DNA from: a virus
Reading direction: 5' to 3' (one strand)
Length of the DNA stretch: 41,901 bases
IMG/VR virus record: IMGVR_UViG_3300017951_000030
Coordinates: 1 to 41,901 of that record
The notes below the pieces were generated by a model that was not told where the DNA came from, made no database searches, and worked only from the letters and a program-made list of their open reading frames with translations. The position numbers and the translations under genes are program-made. Positions within the stretch are counted from its first letter, which is position 1, and every line of letters starts with the position of its first letter. This document shows positions 21,203 to 29,756 of this stretch, piece by piece.

Positions 21203-23701
21203 ATGAATTTCTACACTAATGTTACCAGATACGGCAATATGCTACTCTATCGTGGCTATGAAAATGGCAAGAAAGTCCAGAAACGTATCAAATTCAAACC
21301 AACACTATTTGTAAATACACCGCAGGGAGATTGGACTTCCCTAGATGGTAAACCATGTGCACCTATCAAGTTCGATTCTATGCGTGAGGCCAAAGAATGG
21401 CTAGATGTAAATAAGAATACTGCTGGTAGAGAAATCTATGGTAACGATAGATACATTTCTCAATTCATCAATGAACAATTCCCTGGAACTATCGAGTTCA
21501 ATCGTAACCAAATTAATGTAACAACAATCGACATCGAGGTTGCCTCTGATGATGGATTCCCAGAACCAGATCAGGCAGAACACCCAATTATATCAATCGC
21601 CATGAAGAACAATATTGATAATACCTATTATGTGTGGGGTCTTGGCGAATACAATACTGACCAGTCCATTATGAAAACCAATCGCGTTATCTATGAACAC
21701 TGCGTATCAGAAGTAGACCTTATCAATAAATTTATCAATCATTGGTCTTTACCAAGTAACTGTCCAGATATTATTACTGGCTGGAACAGTATGTACTTTG
21801 ATATACCTTACATTATCAATCGCACAATCAGACTACTCGGCGACGAGGCACCTAAAAGATTATCACCATGGGGTATGGTAGAACGTAGAACGGCCCGTAA
21901 ACTTAACCGAGAACAAACAGTATTCAATATTCAAGGTGTTGGTCATGCTGACTATATGGAACTATTCCAAAAATATACTTACTCAGCCCAAGAGTCCTAT
22001 GCTCTTAACCACATTGCCCATATTATTCTTGGCGAGAAGAAATTATCCTATGAAGAATATGGTTCACTTCACAGCCTATACAAGAACGATCACCAAAAAT
22101 TTATTGACTATAATATCAAAGACGTTGAGTTGGTAGATCGCCTAGAAGATAAGATGGGTTTAATTACTCTCATGTTAACCATGGCATACAAAGGCGGTGT
22201 AAACTATTCCGATACTTTCGGAGTTACTGCAATCTGGGATACTATTATCTACAGATACCTAGATGCCAAAAAGATTGCCATGCCATTTGGTGAAACTAAA
22301 ATCAAGACAAACTATCCCGGCGGTTATGTAAAAGACCCTAAAGTTGGCTTACACGAACACGTGGTATCATTCGACCTTAACTCACTATATCCATCAATTA
22401 TCATGCAGTACAATATGTCGCCAGAGACAATCGAAAATGGTAAAGTATTGCCAATTAACCTAGACAAGATACTAGAGGGTTACACATTCGACAGACAAGG
22501 TAGTGCCGTAGGTGGTAATGGTCAATGTTTCACTACTACAAAACGTGGCGTCATGCCAACCTTAGTAGATGATTTATACAGTGAACGTGTTGTAATCAAG
22601 AACGAGATGATACAGGCCCAGAGAGAATTGCAGAAAGTAGTTCCAGGTGATAAACAAAAACTTTACGATATAGAACGTAGAATATCCGTTGCAGAAAACC
22701 AACAGATGGCAATTAAAATTCTACTTAACTCACTTTATGGCGCTATGGGTAACAAGTACTTCCGTTTCTTTGACCAACGTATCGCCGAGGCCATTACACT
22801 TTCTGGTCAGTTGACTATCAGATGGGCAGAAGTTGCACTTAACAGATACCTAAATAAAGTAATGAAAACAGACACCGATTATATTATCGCCATTGACACA
22901 GACTCGCTCTATGTCAATCTAGGCCCACTGGTCGAACAGGTCAACCCTTCCAATCCAGTTGACTTCCTTGATAAAGTTGCTAGTGAAAAACTAGAACCAG
23001 TCCTCAGTAAGGCATATCAAGAACTGTTCGATCAGATGGGTGGCATCGACAATCGTATGGTTATGAAAAGAGAGGCCATTGCAGATCGTGCAATCTGGAC
23101 TGCCAAGAAAAGATACATACTCAATGTCCATGATAACGAGGGTGTCCGTTACAAAGAACCTAAACTCAAAATCATGGGTATCGAGGCCATCAAATCTTCT
23201 ACTCCTGCACCATGCCGTGATGCTCTTAAAGAATTGTTCAAAGTTATTATGAAGGGTTCCGAGAAAGAAAACCAAAAGGCAATCTTACATTTCAAAGAAT
23301 ACTTCCAAACATTACCAGCACATGATATTGCATTCCCACGTGGAGTAAGTAATGTAGTCGAGTATTCCAGTGCAGAGACTATTTACAAGAAGGGTACTCC
23401 AATGCATGTACGTGCCGCTCTACTACACAATCGCCAGATCAAAGATCGTGGCCTGTCGAGAAAGTATCAACCAATCAGAAATGGCGAGAAGATCAAATTT
23501 ATCTATCTCAAAACACCCAACCCAATCAAAGAAAATGTTATCGGATTTATGCAGTATCTGCCAAAAGAGTTTGAATTGGATCACTATATAGATTATGAAA
23601 CACAATTTCAAAAGACATTCCTTGACCCTATTGAACCTATATTCAAGGCGATTGGATGGAGTACAGAAGAAACTTCAAGTTTAGAGGATTTTTTTGGATA
23701 A
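21203..23701 (+). CDS. gp43: DNA polymerase gp43 (family B)
   Basis: 832 residues (T4 898). Replicative polymerase with proofreading. Exo I has DIE at Asp110-Glu112; the polymerase motifs are DLNSLYPS (Asp391), ILLNSLYGAMGN, and IDTDS with Asp565 and Asp567. It ends in SLEDFFG, a likely clamp-binding peptide. I choose ATG 21203: the resulting N-terminus aligns with T4 gp43, while the in-frame TTG at 21194 adds three residues. A five-codon ORF at 21189-21206 overlaps this start as ATGA. No intron or split is present. Confidence 0.97.
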   Translation: MNFYTNVTRYGNMLLYRGYENGKKVQKRIKFKPTLFVNTPQGDWTSLDGKPCAPIKFDSMREAKEWLDVNKNTAGREIYGNDRYISQFINEQFPGTIEFNRNQINVTTIDIEVASDDGFPEPDQAEHPIISIAMKNNIDNTYYVWGLGEYNTDQSIMKTNRVIYEHCVSEVDLINKFINHWSLPSNCPDIITGWNSMYFDIPYIINRTIRLLGDEAPKRLSPWGMVERRTARKLNREQTVFNIQGVGHADYMELFQKYTYSAQESYALNHIAHIILGEKKLSYEEYGSLHSLYKNDHQKFIDYNIKDVELVDRLEDKMGLITLMLTMAYKGGVNYSDTFGVTAIWDTIIYRYLDAKKIAMPFGETKIKTNYPGGYVKDPKVGLHEHVVSFDLNSLYPSIIMQYNMSPETIENGKVLPINLDKILEGYTFDRQGSAVGGNGQCFTTTKRGVMPTLVDDLYSERVVIKNEMIQAQRELQKVVPGDKQKLYDIERRISVAENQQMAIKILLNSLYGAMGNKYFRFFDQRIAEAITLSGQLTIRWAEVALNRYLNKVMKTDTDYIIAIDTDSLYVNLGPLVEQVNPSNPVDFLDKVASEKLEPVLSKAYQELFDQMGGIDNRMVMKREAIADRAIWTAKKRYILNVHDNEGVRYKEPKLKIMGIEAIKSSTPAPCRDALKELFKVIMKGSEKENQKAILHFKEYFQTLPAHDIAFPRGVSNVVEYSSAETIYKKGTPMHVRAALLHNRQIKDRGLSRKYQPIRNGEKIKFIYLKTPNPIKENVIGFMQYLPKEFELDHYIDYETQFQKTFLDPIEPIFKAIGWSTEETSSLEDFFG

Positions 23702-23705
23702 ACAC

Positions 23706-23734
23706 TTTACTTTTATGCGAAAGTGTAGTATAAT
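23706..23734 (+). promoter_or_regulatory. Early-type promoter for the Sm-like/glycosyltransferase operon
   Basis: TTTACT at 23706-23711, 17-base spacer ending GTGTAG, TATAAT at 23729-23734. Its spacer end GCGAAAGTGTAG resembles that of the gene 45 promoter. Confidence 0.9.
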
Positions 23735-23760
23735 ATATAAATTAAATTAAGGAAATTATT

Positions 23761-24045
23761 ATGAAACTAGTAAGAATATCATCAGGAGAAGAGGTTATTG
23801 GAGAAGTAACCGAAACCCCTTATGGAGCAACAATTAAAAAGGGATATGTATTAATCCCTGGCGGTGAAGGTAAGATCGCATTCATGCCTTTCATGCCATA
23901 TACAAAGAGTTGGAAAGAAGGCCTTGAGATTAGTAAAAAGAATATTGTTTTTATTGCTGATCCAGTTGACGAGTTAGTTGAACAAGTAGAGGCAGTCAGA
24001 AACCCTAAGAAAATTATTTCACCTAAGAAGGACATTATAATCTAA
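23761..24045 (+). CDS. Small Sm-like phage protein
   Basis: 94 residues. MKLVRISSGEEVIGEV, then TIKKGYVLIP, KIAFMPFMPY and KNIVFIADP give the five-strand pattern of phage Sm-like proteins; a structurally solved Sm-like protein of supposed cyanophage origin belongs, as I recall, to this sort of family. It resembles the first part of the protein at 8849-9250. RNA binding is possible but unproved. First gene of an operon with the MazG-like enzyme and glycosyltransferases; its stop overlaps the next start by one base. Confidence 0.7.
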   Translation: MKLVRISSGEEVIGEVTETPYGATIKKGYVLIPGGEGKIAFMPFMPYTKSWKEGLEISKKNIVFIADPVDELVEQVEAVRNPKKIISPKKDIII

Positions 24046-24353
24046 TGAATACGAGCGTAAGAACTGGAGAATGGGTAGACAAGATTGGTCAATGGCACCA
24101 TGATAGAAACCTAATTGAAGGTGCAACAGACAAAGATCAAGTATGTAAATTAATTCAAGAAGTTGGAGAATTATCAGACAATGTATGTAAAGGGAACGAT
24201 GTTGCCGATGATATTGGTGACTGTATGGTGGTACTTATTAATATCGCTATTAGAAATGGTTTAACTATTGATAGGTGTTTAGAAGTTGCGTACAATGATA
24301 TTAAGGACAGAAAGGGCCGTATGGTTGACGGCATCTTCATCAAGGAGGAGTAA
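24045..24353 (+). CDS. MazG-like nucleotide pyrophosphohydrolase
   Basis: 102 residues, all-alpha. The metal-binding pattern EVGELSDN (Glu39, Glu42) and DVADDIGDCMVVLINIA (Asp52-Asp59) fits MazG/NTP-PPase enzymes that hydrolyse NTPs or dNTPs to monophosphates. Marine phages often carry such enzymes, which may cleanse the dNTP pool or, in phages with modified bases, remove the normal nucleotide; ppGpp control was proposed for cyanophage MazG. The substrate here is not predictable. Both ends overlap neighbours as TAATG, so it is part of a tightly coupled operon. Confidence 0.8.
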   Translation: MNTSVRTGEWVDKIGQWHHDRNLIEGATDKDQVCKLIQEVGELSDNVCKGNDVADDIGDCMVVLINIAIRNGLTIDRCLEVAYNDIKDRKGRMVDGIFIKEE

Positions 24354-25261
24354 TGGCAGGAAATCAACCCAAATATCCAATCTATATTATCTCTAAGGGT
24401 CGTGCAGACACTAGACTAACAGTTAAGACACTAGAGGCGAACGGAACTCCTTATACGATTGTAGTTGAACCACAAGAGTATGAAGAGTACGCTGCAGTTA
24501 TTGATCCAGCCAATATTTTGGTTACCCCATTTTCAAATCTAGGACAAGGATCAATTCCTGTCCGTAACTTTGTATGGGAACATGCTAAGAATACTGGTGC
24601 AGAAAGACACTGGATCCTAGATGATAATATTCAGCATATGTACAGACTACATAAAAATGCTAAGATCAAGATTACAGACGGGACATGCTTTAGTGCAAGT
24701 GAAGAGTTTACTGACAGATATGAAAATGTTAAAATGTCAGGACTGAACTACAGTTACTTCCTACCAGCAACTACAAAACGTCCACCCTATTATCATAACA
24801 CTAGGGTTTATTCTTGTATCTTACTTGCAAATGATATCTATCCAGAATTTGCATGGAGAGGTAGATTCAATGAAGATACAGACCTATCACTTAGGATTAT
24901 GAAGGCTGGTTATCACACTTTCCTATTTAATAACTTTGCTTGTGGTAAGATAACTACAATGACAATGAAAGGTGGTAATACAGAAGAGCTATATAATATA
25001 AATCAGACAGGAGATCAGAACAATAGAAAGGGTAATGAAAACTTTGATAACAGATATGAGTTTGCAGAATCACTAAGAAAGCAACATCCAGACTGTGTTA
25101 AAGTTACATGGAAATGGGGCAGGTGGCATCACCACATTGACTACTCCATATTCCAGAAAGAAAAACCCACTCTTAAGGCAGACCTAAATATACCTAAAGT
25201 GGTAGATAATAAGGGATTAAAATTAGTTAGATTAAAACAGGAGGCAATAAATGGCAGTTAA
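24353..25261 (+). CDS. GREB1/TAGT-like glycosyltransferase A
   Basis: 302 residues. GT-A fold features: YPIYIISKGRADTRLTVK near the N-terminus, VVEPQEYEEY, acidic metal motif HWILDDN, and FNEDTDLSLRIMKAGY in the acceptor region. SKGRADT plus VVEPQEYEEY is typical of the TET-associated glycosyltransferase family, found in phages and in animal GREB1 and linked to sugar transfer onto modified pyrimidines in DNA. The acceptor is unproved. A paralogue lies at 25610-26536. The start overlaps the MazG gene stop as TAATG. Confidence 0.82.
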   Translation: MAGNQPKYPIYIISKGRADTRLTVKTLEANGTPYTIVVEPQEYEEYAAVIDPANILVTPFSNLGQGSIPVRNFVWEHAKNTGAERHWILDDNIQHMYRLHKNAKIKITDGTCFSASEEFTDRYENVKMSGLNYSYFLPATTKRPPYYHNTRVYSCILLANDIYPEFAWRGRFNEDTDLSLRIMKAGYHTFLFNNFACGKITTMTMKGGNTEELYNINQTGDQNNRKGNENFDNRYEFAESLRKQHPDCVKVTWKWGRWHHHIDYSIFQKEKPTLKADLNIPKVVDNKGLKLVRLKQEAINGS

Positions 25262-25610
25262 AAATAATTCTACAAAAGATAGGCAAGCCAATTACGAAGG
25301 CGAAAGTCTATTTGTTTTATCGGGTGCAGAAGAGGCAGAAACTCCACATCAGTGGGACTCAATGCCAGAATTCGATCAAAAACAAAATGAGGCATGGAAA
25401 ATGCTAAAAGTCAGATTCCGTAATGAAGCAGACTTAATGGCATTTGCAGAATTGGTTGGGCAAACAGTAACACCAAAGACAAAAGGTATTTGGTATCCAG
25501 CAGCAGATAAATCTAAGAACTCGTTACTTAGATGGATGCATGAAGATCAGATAGAAGGCAATCCAGATGTTGATGAAGTTCTTACTGATGATGCAATAAA
25601 GGTTGAATAA
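25251..25610 (+). CDS. Small protein between the two glycosyltransferases
   Basis: 119 residues. The segment HQWDSMPEFDQKQ, then KVRFRNEADLMAFAELVGQT and TPKTKGIWYP, forms a domain I have seen in phage proteins, alone or fused to DNA-modifying enzymes, with no established function. It overlaps transferase A by 11 bases (AGGAGG precedes its ATG) and transferase B by one base (TAATG), so all three are made together and may act together. Confidence 0.75.
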   Translation: MAVKNNSTKDRQANYEGESLFVLSGAEEAETPHQWDSMPEFDQKQNEAWKMLKVRFRNEADLMAFAELVGQTVTPKTKGIWYPAADKSKNSLLRWMHEDQIEGNPDVDEVLTDDAIKVE

Positions 25611-26536
25611 TGATTAATATAAAGAACTATCTTGAAGAGCAACAAGACCTTTTTGCTCTAATGGATGGAACAGAACAAGAGTCCGATTTTAATTTAGTTG
25701 GTTTAGTAGAAGATTTAATTGCAGACTACAGCAATCAAACTTCTCAAGTATATACAGTTTATATACCATCTAAAGGCAGGGCAGATACTCCTAATACCTA
25801 TGATATTTGCAATGAAGAAAATATCCCATGTAAGGTTGTAGTTGAACCACAAGAGTATGAAGAATATCACCAAACCATTCCGTCAGAAGATTTACTTACC
25901 TTAGATAAGAATGATCAAGGTGTTCAATATGCTAGATCGTGGATTAAAAACTATTCAACAAGTATAGGTGAAGAATATCATTGGCAGTTTGATGATGATA
26001 TGAAATACTTTACAATGAGAATTGATGATAAAAATCAAAGAGTCAATCTAGTGCATTCTAAATCTATTATCGAACAAGTTGCAACTCTTTTTGAAAACTT
26101 TGCAGTTGGCGGTATGACTTCAAATGCATTTGCTTTCTCTAAACCAAATCCAGTAAAACTCAATCAGTTGGGTTATGGCTGTACATTTATTAATAATAAT
26201 TTCAAACAAGAATGGAGAGACAAGACAGTAGAAGATTGGGATTATACATTACGTGCTCTAGAGGCAGGAATGTGTACCATGGCATTCTCTCACATTAACT
26301 TTCAAACGCCATCTTCTGGCACAAACAAAGGTGGTAACAATCTTACCGACTGGGCCACTATTGAGAAAAGAAAAGAATTTTATGATTACTTCGCCTCACT
26401 CTGGCCTAAAAACTTTAGGGTAGTAGAGTTGGTAGAAGGATCAAGTAAAGGCTACAAATTAGAACATAAAAGACGTTTCTTTAACGATTATAAAAATTTA
26501 AAATTAAAGTTAAAAACCTCTTTACAAACGGATTAA
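25610..26536 (+). CDS. GREB1/TAGT-like glycosyltransferase B
   Basis: 308 residues. VYIPSKGRADTPNTYDI, VVVEPQEYEEYHQ, the acidic HWQFDDDMKYF motif and EDWDYTLRALEAGM parallel transferase A at 24353. It has a roughly 45-residue N-terminal extension that A lacks, starting MINIKNYLEEQQ, which resembles T4 capsid-targeting peptides and the N-termini of the proteins at 38967-41901. Acceptor unknown; DNA is suggested by the family. Its last codons contain the -35 box of the next promoter. Confidence 0.8.
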   Translation: MINIKNYLEEQQDLFALMDGTEQESDFNLVGLVEDLIADYSNQTSQVYTVYIPSKGRADTPNTYDICNEENIPCKVVVEPQEYEEYHQTIPSEDLLTLDKNDQGVQYARSWIKNYSTSIGEEYHWQFDDDMKYFTMRIDDKNQRVNLVHSKSIIEQVATLFENFAVGGMTSNAFAFSKPNPVKLNQLGYGCTFINNNFKQEWRDKTVEDWDYTLRALEAGMCTMAFSHINFQTPSSGTNKGGNNLTDWATIEKRKEFYDYFASLWPKNFRVVELVEGSSKGYKLEHKRRFFNDYKNLKLKLKTSLQTD

Positions 26537-26549
26537 ATTGTAGTATAAT
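26521..26549 (+). promoter_or_regulatory. Early-type promoter for the primase-like gene and ugd
   Basis: TTTACA at 26521-26526 lies inside the end of transferase B; 17-base spacer; TATAAT at 26544-26549 with GTAG. The ATG at 26560 is 10 bases after the -10, so the leader is very short. Confidence 0.88.
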
Positions 26550-26559
26550 ATACAATATT

Positions 26560-27486
26560 ATGGATAAAGTTTCTGGTACATTATTTGAGTCACTCTTTGA
26601 TGTCAAGACAGACAAGAGAATAGACTTACCATCATTTAAAGACTTTGAAGAAATACTATATCGCTTATCCGAGAAACCAAGAAAAGATAAAAAGTCAGCA
26701 GAGTTAATGTCTCCTGCTTTTTATTCTGTCGGCAGTACAAGGAAAAACGATAATGTAGAAGGCTGGGGTGGTTGGTGTGCCATAGATGTAGATGACTGCA
26801 CTGAGGACTTGAATAAGTTCCTAGAGAAAAAGTGTAAAGATTATTATTATATCTGTTACTCTACTGCTTCATCCACTAAGGACTTGCCAAAGTTTAGACT
26901 TGTCTTTCCCCTAACAGAGTTTGTAACAAAAGACAAGATTAAACATTTCTGGTTTGCGCTCAACAAGGAACTTGGAGAAATGGGCGATATACAGACCAAA
27001 GATTTATCGAGAATGTATTATATACCCGGCAAGTATGCTAACGCATATAACTTCATCTTTACAAAAGAAGGTAAGGCAATATCCCCTGTGGATATTATGT
27101 CAAGACACGAGTATATAGAAAGAAGTGGTAATACATTCTTCGATAAATTACCTAAGAGTATGCAAGAGGCTATGTTGGCCCATATGAAATCATCACTAAC
27201 AAATACTAAAGTTACATGGACTGGCTATAAAGATTGTCCATTCTTTCCAAAACAATTAGAACAAGAATATAGATCAATTACTGGAACTGGTTGGTATCAT
27301 AAAATGTATCAGATTATGGTTGCACTGGCTGGTAATGCAGTGAAGAACAAATATCCAATTACGGCAAAAGAAATCGCGTATCTTTGCAGAGAACTAGATT
27401 TAGATACTGGTAATTGGTATAAAAAGAGGCCGTTAGATAAAGAGGCTGAAAGGGCCTTAGAATTTGTGCATAGGAATAGTTTATGA
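26560..27486 (+). CDS. Primase-polymerase-like protein (AEP core plus PriCT-like C-terminus)
   Basis: 308 residues. The core WCAIDVDD (Asp76, Asp78) followed by CYSTASSTKDLPKFRLVFPL and DLSRMYYIPG matches the archaeo-eukaryotic primase layout DxD, S-x-(H-like), R. The C-terminal ITGTGWYHKMYQIMVALAGN, ITAKEIAYLCRELD and PLDKEAERALEF resemble the PriCT helical domain. It may be a primase or replication initiator; the usual His in motif II is not obvious, so catalysis is uncertain. T4 primase gene 61 is not in this window. The stop overlaps ugd (ATGA). Confidence 0.65.
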   Translation: MDKVSGTLFESLFDVKTDKRIDLPSFKDFEEILYRLSEKPRKDKKSAELMSPAFYSVGSTRKNDNVEGWGGWCAIDVDDCTEDLNKFLEKKCKDYYYICYSTASSTKDLPKFRLVFPLTEFVTKDKIKHFWFALNKELGEMGDIQTKDLSRMYYIPGKYANAYNFIFTKEGKAISPVDIMSRHEYIERSGNTFFDKLPKSMQEAMLAHMKSSLTNTKVTWTGYKDCPFFPKQLEQEYRSITGTGWYHKMYQIMVALAGNAVKNKYPITAKEIAYLCRELDLDTGNWYKKRPLDKEAERALEFVHRNSL

Positions 27487-28667
27487 GTAAAAAAATTACA
27501 GTAGTAGGAGCAGGTTATGTCGGTATGGCAAATGCCACAATGCTTGCAAAATACAATGACGTTAAAATTTTAGAGCTGAGTGATGATAAGGTAGATGATA
27601 TTAACCATGGTGTCTCTCCTATATTTGATCCAGATATTTCAAATGAATTGCCATTAATGGGAATTATTGCAACAAGATCTGCTGATGAGGCATATTCGGA
27701 AGGGCCAGATATAGTTATGATCGCAACACCAACAGACTATGATCCAGATACGGATTCATTTGATACTAAGTCTGTAGAATATGTTATCGGCGATGTGGTT
27801 AGAAGAAACTTTAATCCTATCATTATTATTAAGTCCACTATTCCAGTAGGCTTTGTTGATTCTATGAGAGAGAAGTTCCAGTATGAAAACATTATATTCT
27901 CGCCAGAATTTTTAAGAGAGGGTAGGGCATTAAGAGATGCTCTCAGGCCAACAAGAATTGTAGTTGGTGATAGAAGTGATGAGGCTACAGAATTTGCAAA
28001 TGTAATAAAAGAGGCTATTATCCCACAGTCAATTGAACCACCTGTAATCTATACAGGAACAAGAGAAGCAGAAGCGATTAAGTTATTTGCAAACGGCTAT
28101 CTTGCTATGAGAGTTACCTTTTTTAACGAGCTGGATATGTATGCAGAAAGATATGGATTAAGTCCTCGTGATATTATTGAAGGTGTTGGCTATGATGAAC
28201 GTATTGGAAGACACTATAATAACCCTTCATTTGGTTACGGCGGTTACTGTTTTCCAAAAGATACCAAACAACTAAAGGCTCTTTATACTAAAGGTAATAT
28301 ACCTAATGATATTATAAGTTCAATCGTTGATTCTAATGAAACAAGAATGGACTGGATAACAAGGCGTATTCTATATAAGAAGCCTAAGACAGTAGGAATC
28401 TATAGGCTAATTATGAAATCTGGTTCAGATAACTTTAGAAGTTCTGCAATACAAGGTGTTATAGAACGTCTCAAAAAGAGAACAGAAGTTATTATTTACG
28501 AGCCCGAATTTCCACCAGAGATTGAAAACCTTATGGATTGTGAGATCGAGCATTTCCTAAATAGTTTTAAACGAAGATCAGACGTTATCGTTACCAATAG
28601 AATGGATGGCGAACTTTTAGATGTTTATGATAAAGTATATACGCGAGATGTTTTCAATAATAATTAA
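27483..28667 (+). CDS. ugd: UDP-glucose/GDP-mannose dehydrogenase family (Ugd-like)
   Basis: 394 residues. Oxidises a nucleotide-hexose to its uronate, most often UDP-glucose to UDP-glucuronate, with two NAD. Rossmann motif GAGYVG (9-14), IKSTIPVG, FSPEFLREGRAL, EAIKLFANGYLA (Lys200, Asn204) and the catalytic Cys256 in GYGGYCFPKD are intact; the third domain is present though divergent. It overlaps the primase-like gene by four bases. With the SDR at 28729 it could supply an unusual UDP-sugar to the glycosyltransferases upstream. Confidence 0.92.
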   Translation: MSKKITVVGAGYVGMANATMLAKYNDVKILELSDDKVDDINHGVSPIFDPDISNELPLMGIIATRSADEAYSEGPDIVMIATPTDYDPDTDSFDTKSVEYVIGDVVRRNFNPIIIIKSTIPVGFVDSMREKFQYENIIFSPEFLREGRALRDALRPTRIVVGDRSDEATEFANVIKEAIIPQSIEPPVIYTGTREAEAIKLFANGYLAMRVTFFNELDMYAERYGLSPRDIIEGVGYDERIGRHYNNPSFGYGGYCFPKDTKQLKALYTKGNIPNDIISSIVDSNETRMDWITRRILYKKPKTVGIYRLIMKSGSDNFRSSAIQGVIERLKKRTEVIIYEPEFPPEIENLMDCEIEHFLNSFKRRSDVIVTNRMDGELLDVYDKVYTRDVFNNN

Positions 28668-28676
28668 CAAAAACAC

Positions 28677-28705
28677 TTTACATTTATTAAAAAGTGTAGT
28701 ATAAT
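28677..28705 (+). promoter_or_regulatory. Early-type promoter for the SDR-to-nucleotidyltransferase operon
   Basis: TTTACA at 28677-28682, 17-base spacer ending GTGTAG, TATAAT at 28700-28705, flanked upstream by AAAACAC. Confidence 0.9.
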
Positions 28706-28728
28706 AGTACCATTAAAAGGTAAAGAAC

Positions 28729-29580
28729 ATGAGTAAAATATTAGTTACAGGTGGAGAAGGATTTATCGGATCCAACCTTATCAAGAGGCTCCTCAAACAA
28801 GGCCATGAAGTAGTATCAATGGATAATGGCCATTCAAATAAAATCACAAATAGACACAAAGGCTGTACATATTATTTCGGAGATGCATTTGATCTCTTTA
28901 GTACACTTCAACACACTAATCCTTGCTTTGATTATATCTATCACTTCGGAGAATATGCAAGAGTAGAACAATCATTTGATGATTACGATACAGTTATTGA
29001 TTATAACTTAATGCAGTTTCCAGAAGTCCTAAGATTTGCATCATATCAAAATGCCAAACTTATCTACTCTGGTTCATCTACTAAGTTTGCAGATAATACA
29101 TATTCTGCTAGTCCATATGCATATACCAAAGCGCAAAATACAGAACTTCTTAAAAATTATGCAAACTGGTTTGGACTAGACCACGTGATAGTATATTTCT
29201 ATAATGCATATGGAGACAATGAGATTGATAGAGGTAAATATGCCACAGTGGTTGGTAAGTTCCTAAGAATGGTAAAAGAAGGCAAGAAAGAATTACCTAT
29301 GACTGGAGATGGCTCACAATTAAGAAACTTTACTCACGTTGATGATATAGTAGATGGCCTTTTGCTTGCTGCCGAACATGGAGATGGCGATAATTATGGT
29401 ATAGGTGCAGATGAACAACATTCAATACGTGATCTAATTAATTACCTAGGTGCTGAACCTAACTTTAAACCAGATAAACCAGGCAATAGAAAATCAGGTA
29501 AATTAGTTACACAGAAAATAAAAGACTTAGGTTGGAGTCCTAAGAGAGATTTAAAAACTTATATTAAGGAAAGGCTATGA
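28729..29580 (+). CDS. NAD-dependent sugar-nucleotide epimerase/dehydratase (extended SDR)
   Basis: 283 residues. NAD-binding GGEGFIG (8-14), the YHFGEYARVEQS segment, SGSST at 114-118 and catalytic YAYTK (Tyr130, Lys134) are intact. GalE, UDP-glucuronate decarboxylase and dTDP-glucose dehydratase relatives all share these; I cannot choose between epimerase and decarboxylase from motifs. Placed just after ugd, a UDP-glucuronate epimerase or decarboxylase (giving UDP-xylose) is the most economical guess. It is slightly short for the family (usual 310-330). Confidence 0.85.
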   Translation: MSKILVTGGEGFIGSNLIKRLLKQGHEVVSMDNGHSNKITNRHKGCTYYFGDAFDLFSTLQHTNPCFDYIYHFGEYARVEQSFDDYDTVIDYNLMQFPEVLRFASYQNAKLIYSGSSTKFADNTYSASPYAYTKAQNTELLKNYANWFGLDHVIVYFYNAYGDNEIDRGKYATVVGKFLRMVKEGKKELPMTGDGSQLRNFTHVDDIVDGLLLAAEHGDGDNYGIGADEQHSIRDLINYLGAEPNFKPDKPGNRKSGKLVTQKIKDLGWSPKRDLKTYIKERL

Positions 29581-29756
29581 GTATTGAAAAAATCGTAGAA
29601 AAATTTAAAGTTATAGACCCTAAACTTAGAACCTACTATATTGGAAAGTGGGCCGAAGAAAAAGGTATTGACTCAGACCTTGCAATGGAAATGGCAGGTT
29701 ATGTAAAAGATGGTTATATAGGTGCAGGTGCTTGGAATTGGAGGTATCAACAATGA
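29577..29756 (+). CDS. Small protein coupled to the SDR and hydrolase genes
   Basis: 59 residues, overlapping the SDR stop (ATGA) and the next start (ATGA). Helical: MSIEKIVEKFKVID, then LRTYYIGKWAEEKGIDSD and GYVKDGYIGAGAWNWRY. No transmembrane segment and no motif I know. The overlaps on both sides make it a real gene. Confidence 0.75.
   Translation: MSIEKIVEKFKVIDPKLRTYYIGKWAEEKGIDSDLAMEMAGYVKDGYIGAGAWNWRYQQ

Noticed and set aside
24353-26536. Two glycosyltransferases as a single gene split by an insertion
   Set aside because: Each is complete with its own SKGRADT and acidic motifs, so they are paralogues from duplication, not fragments.
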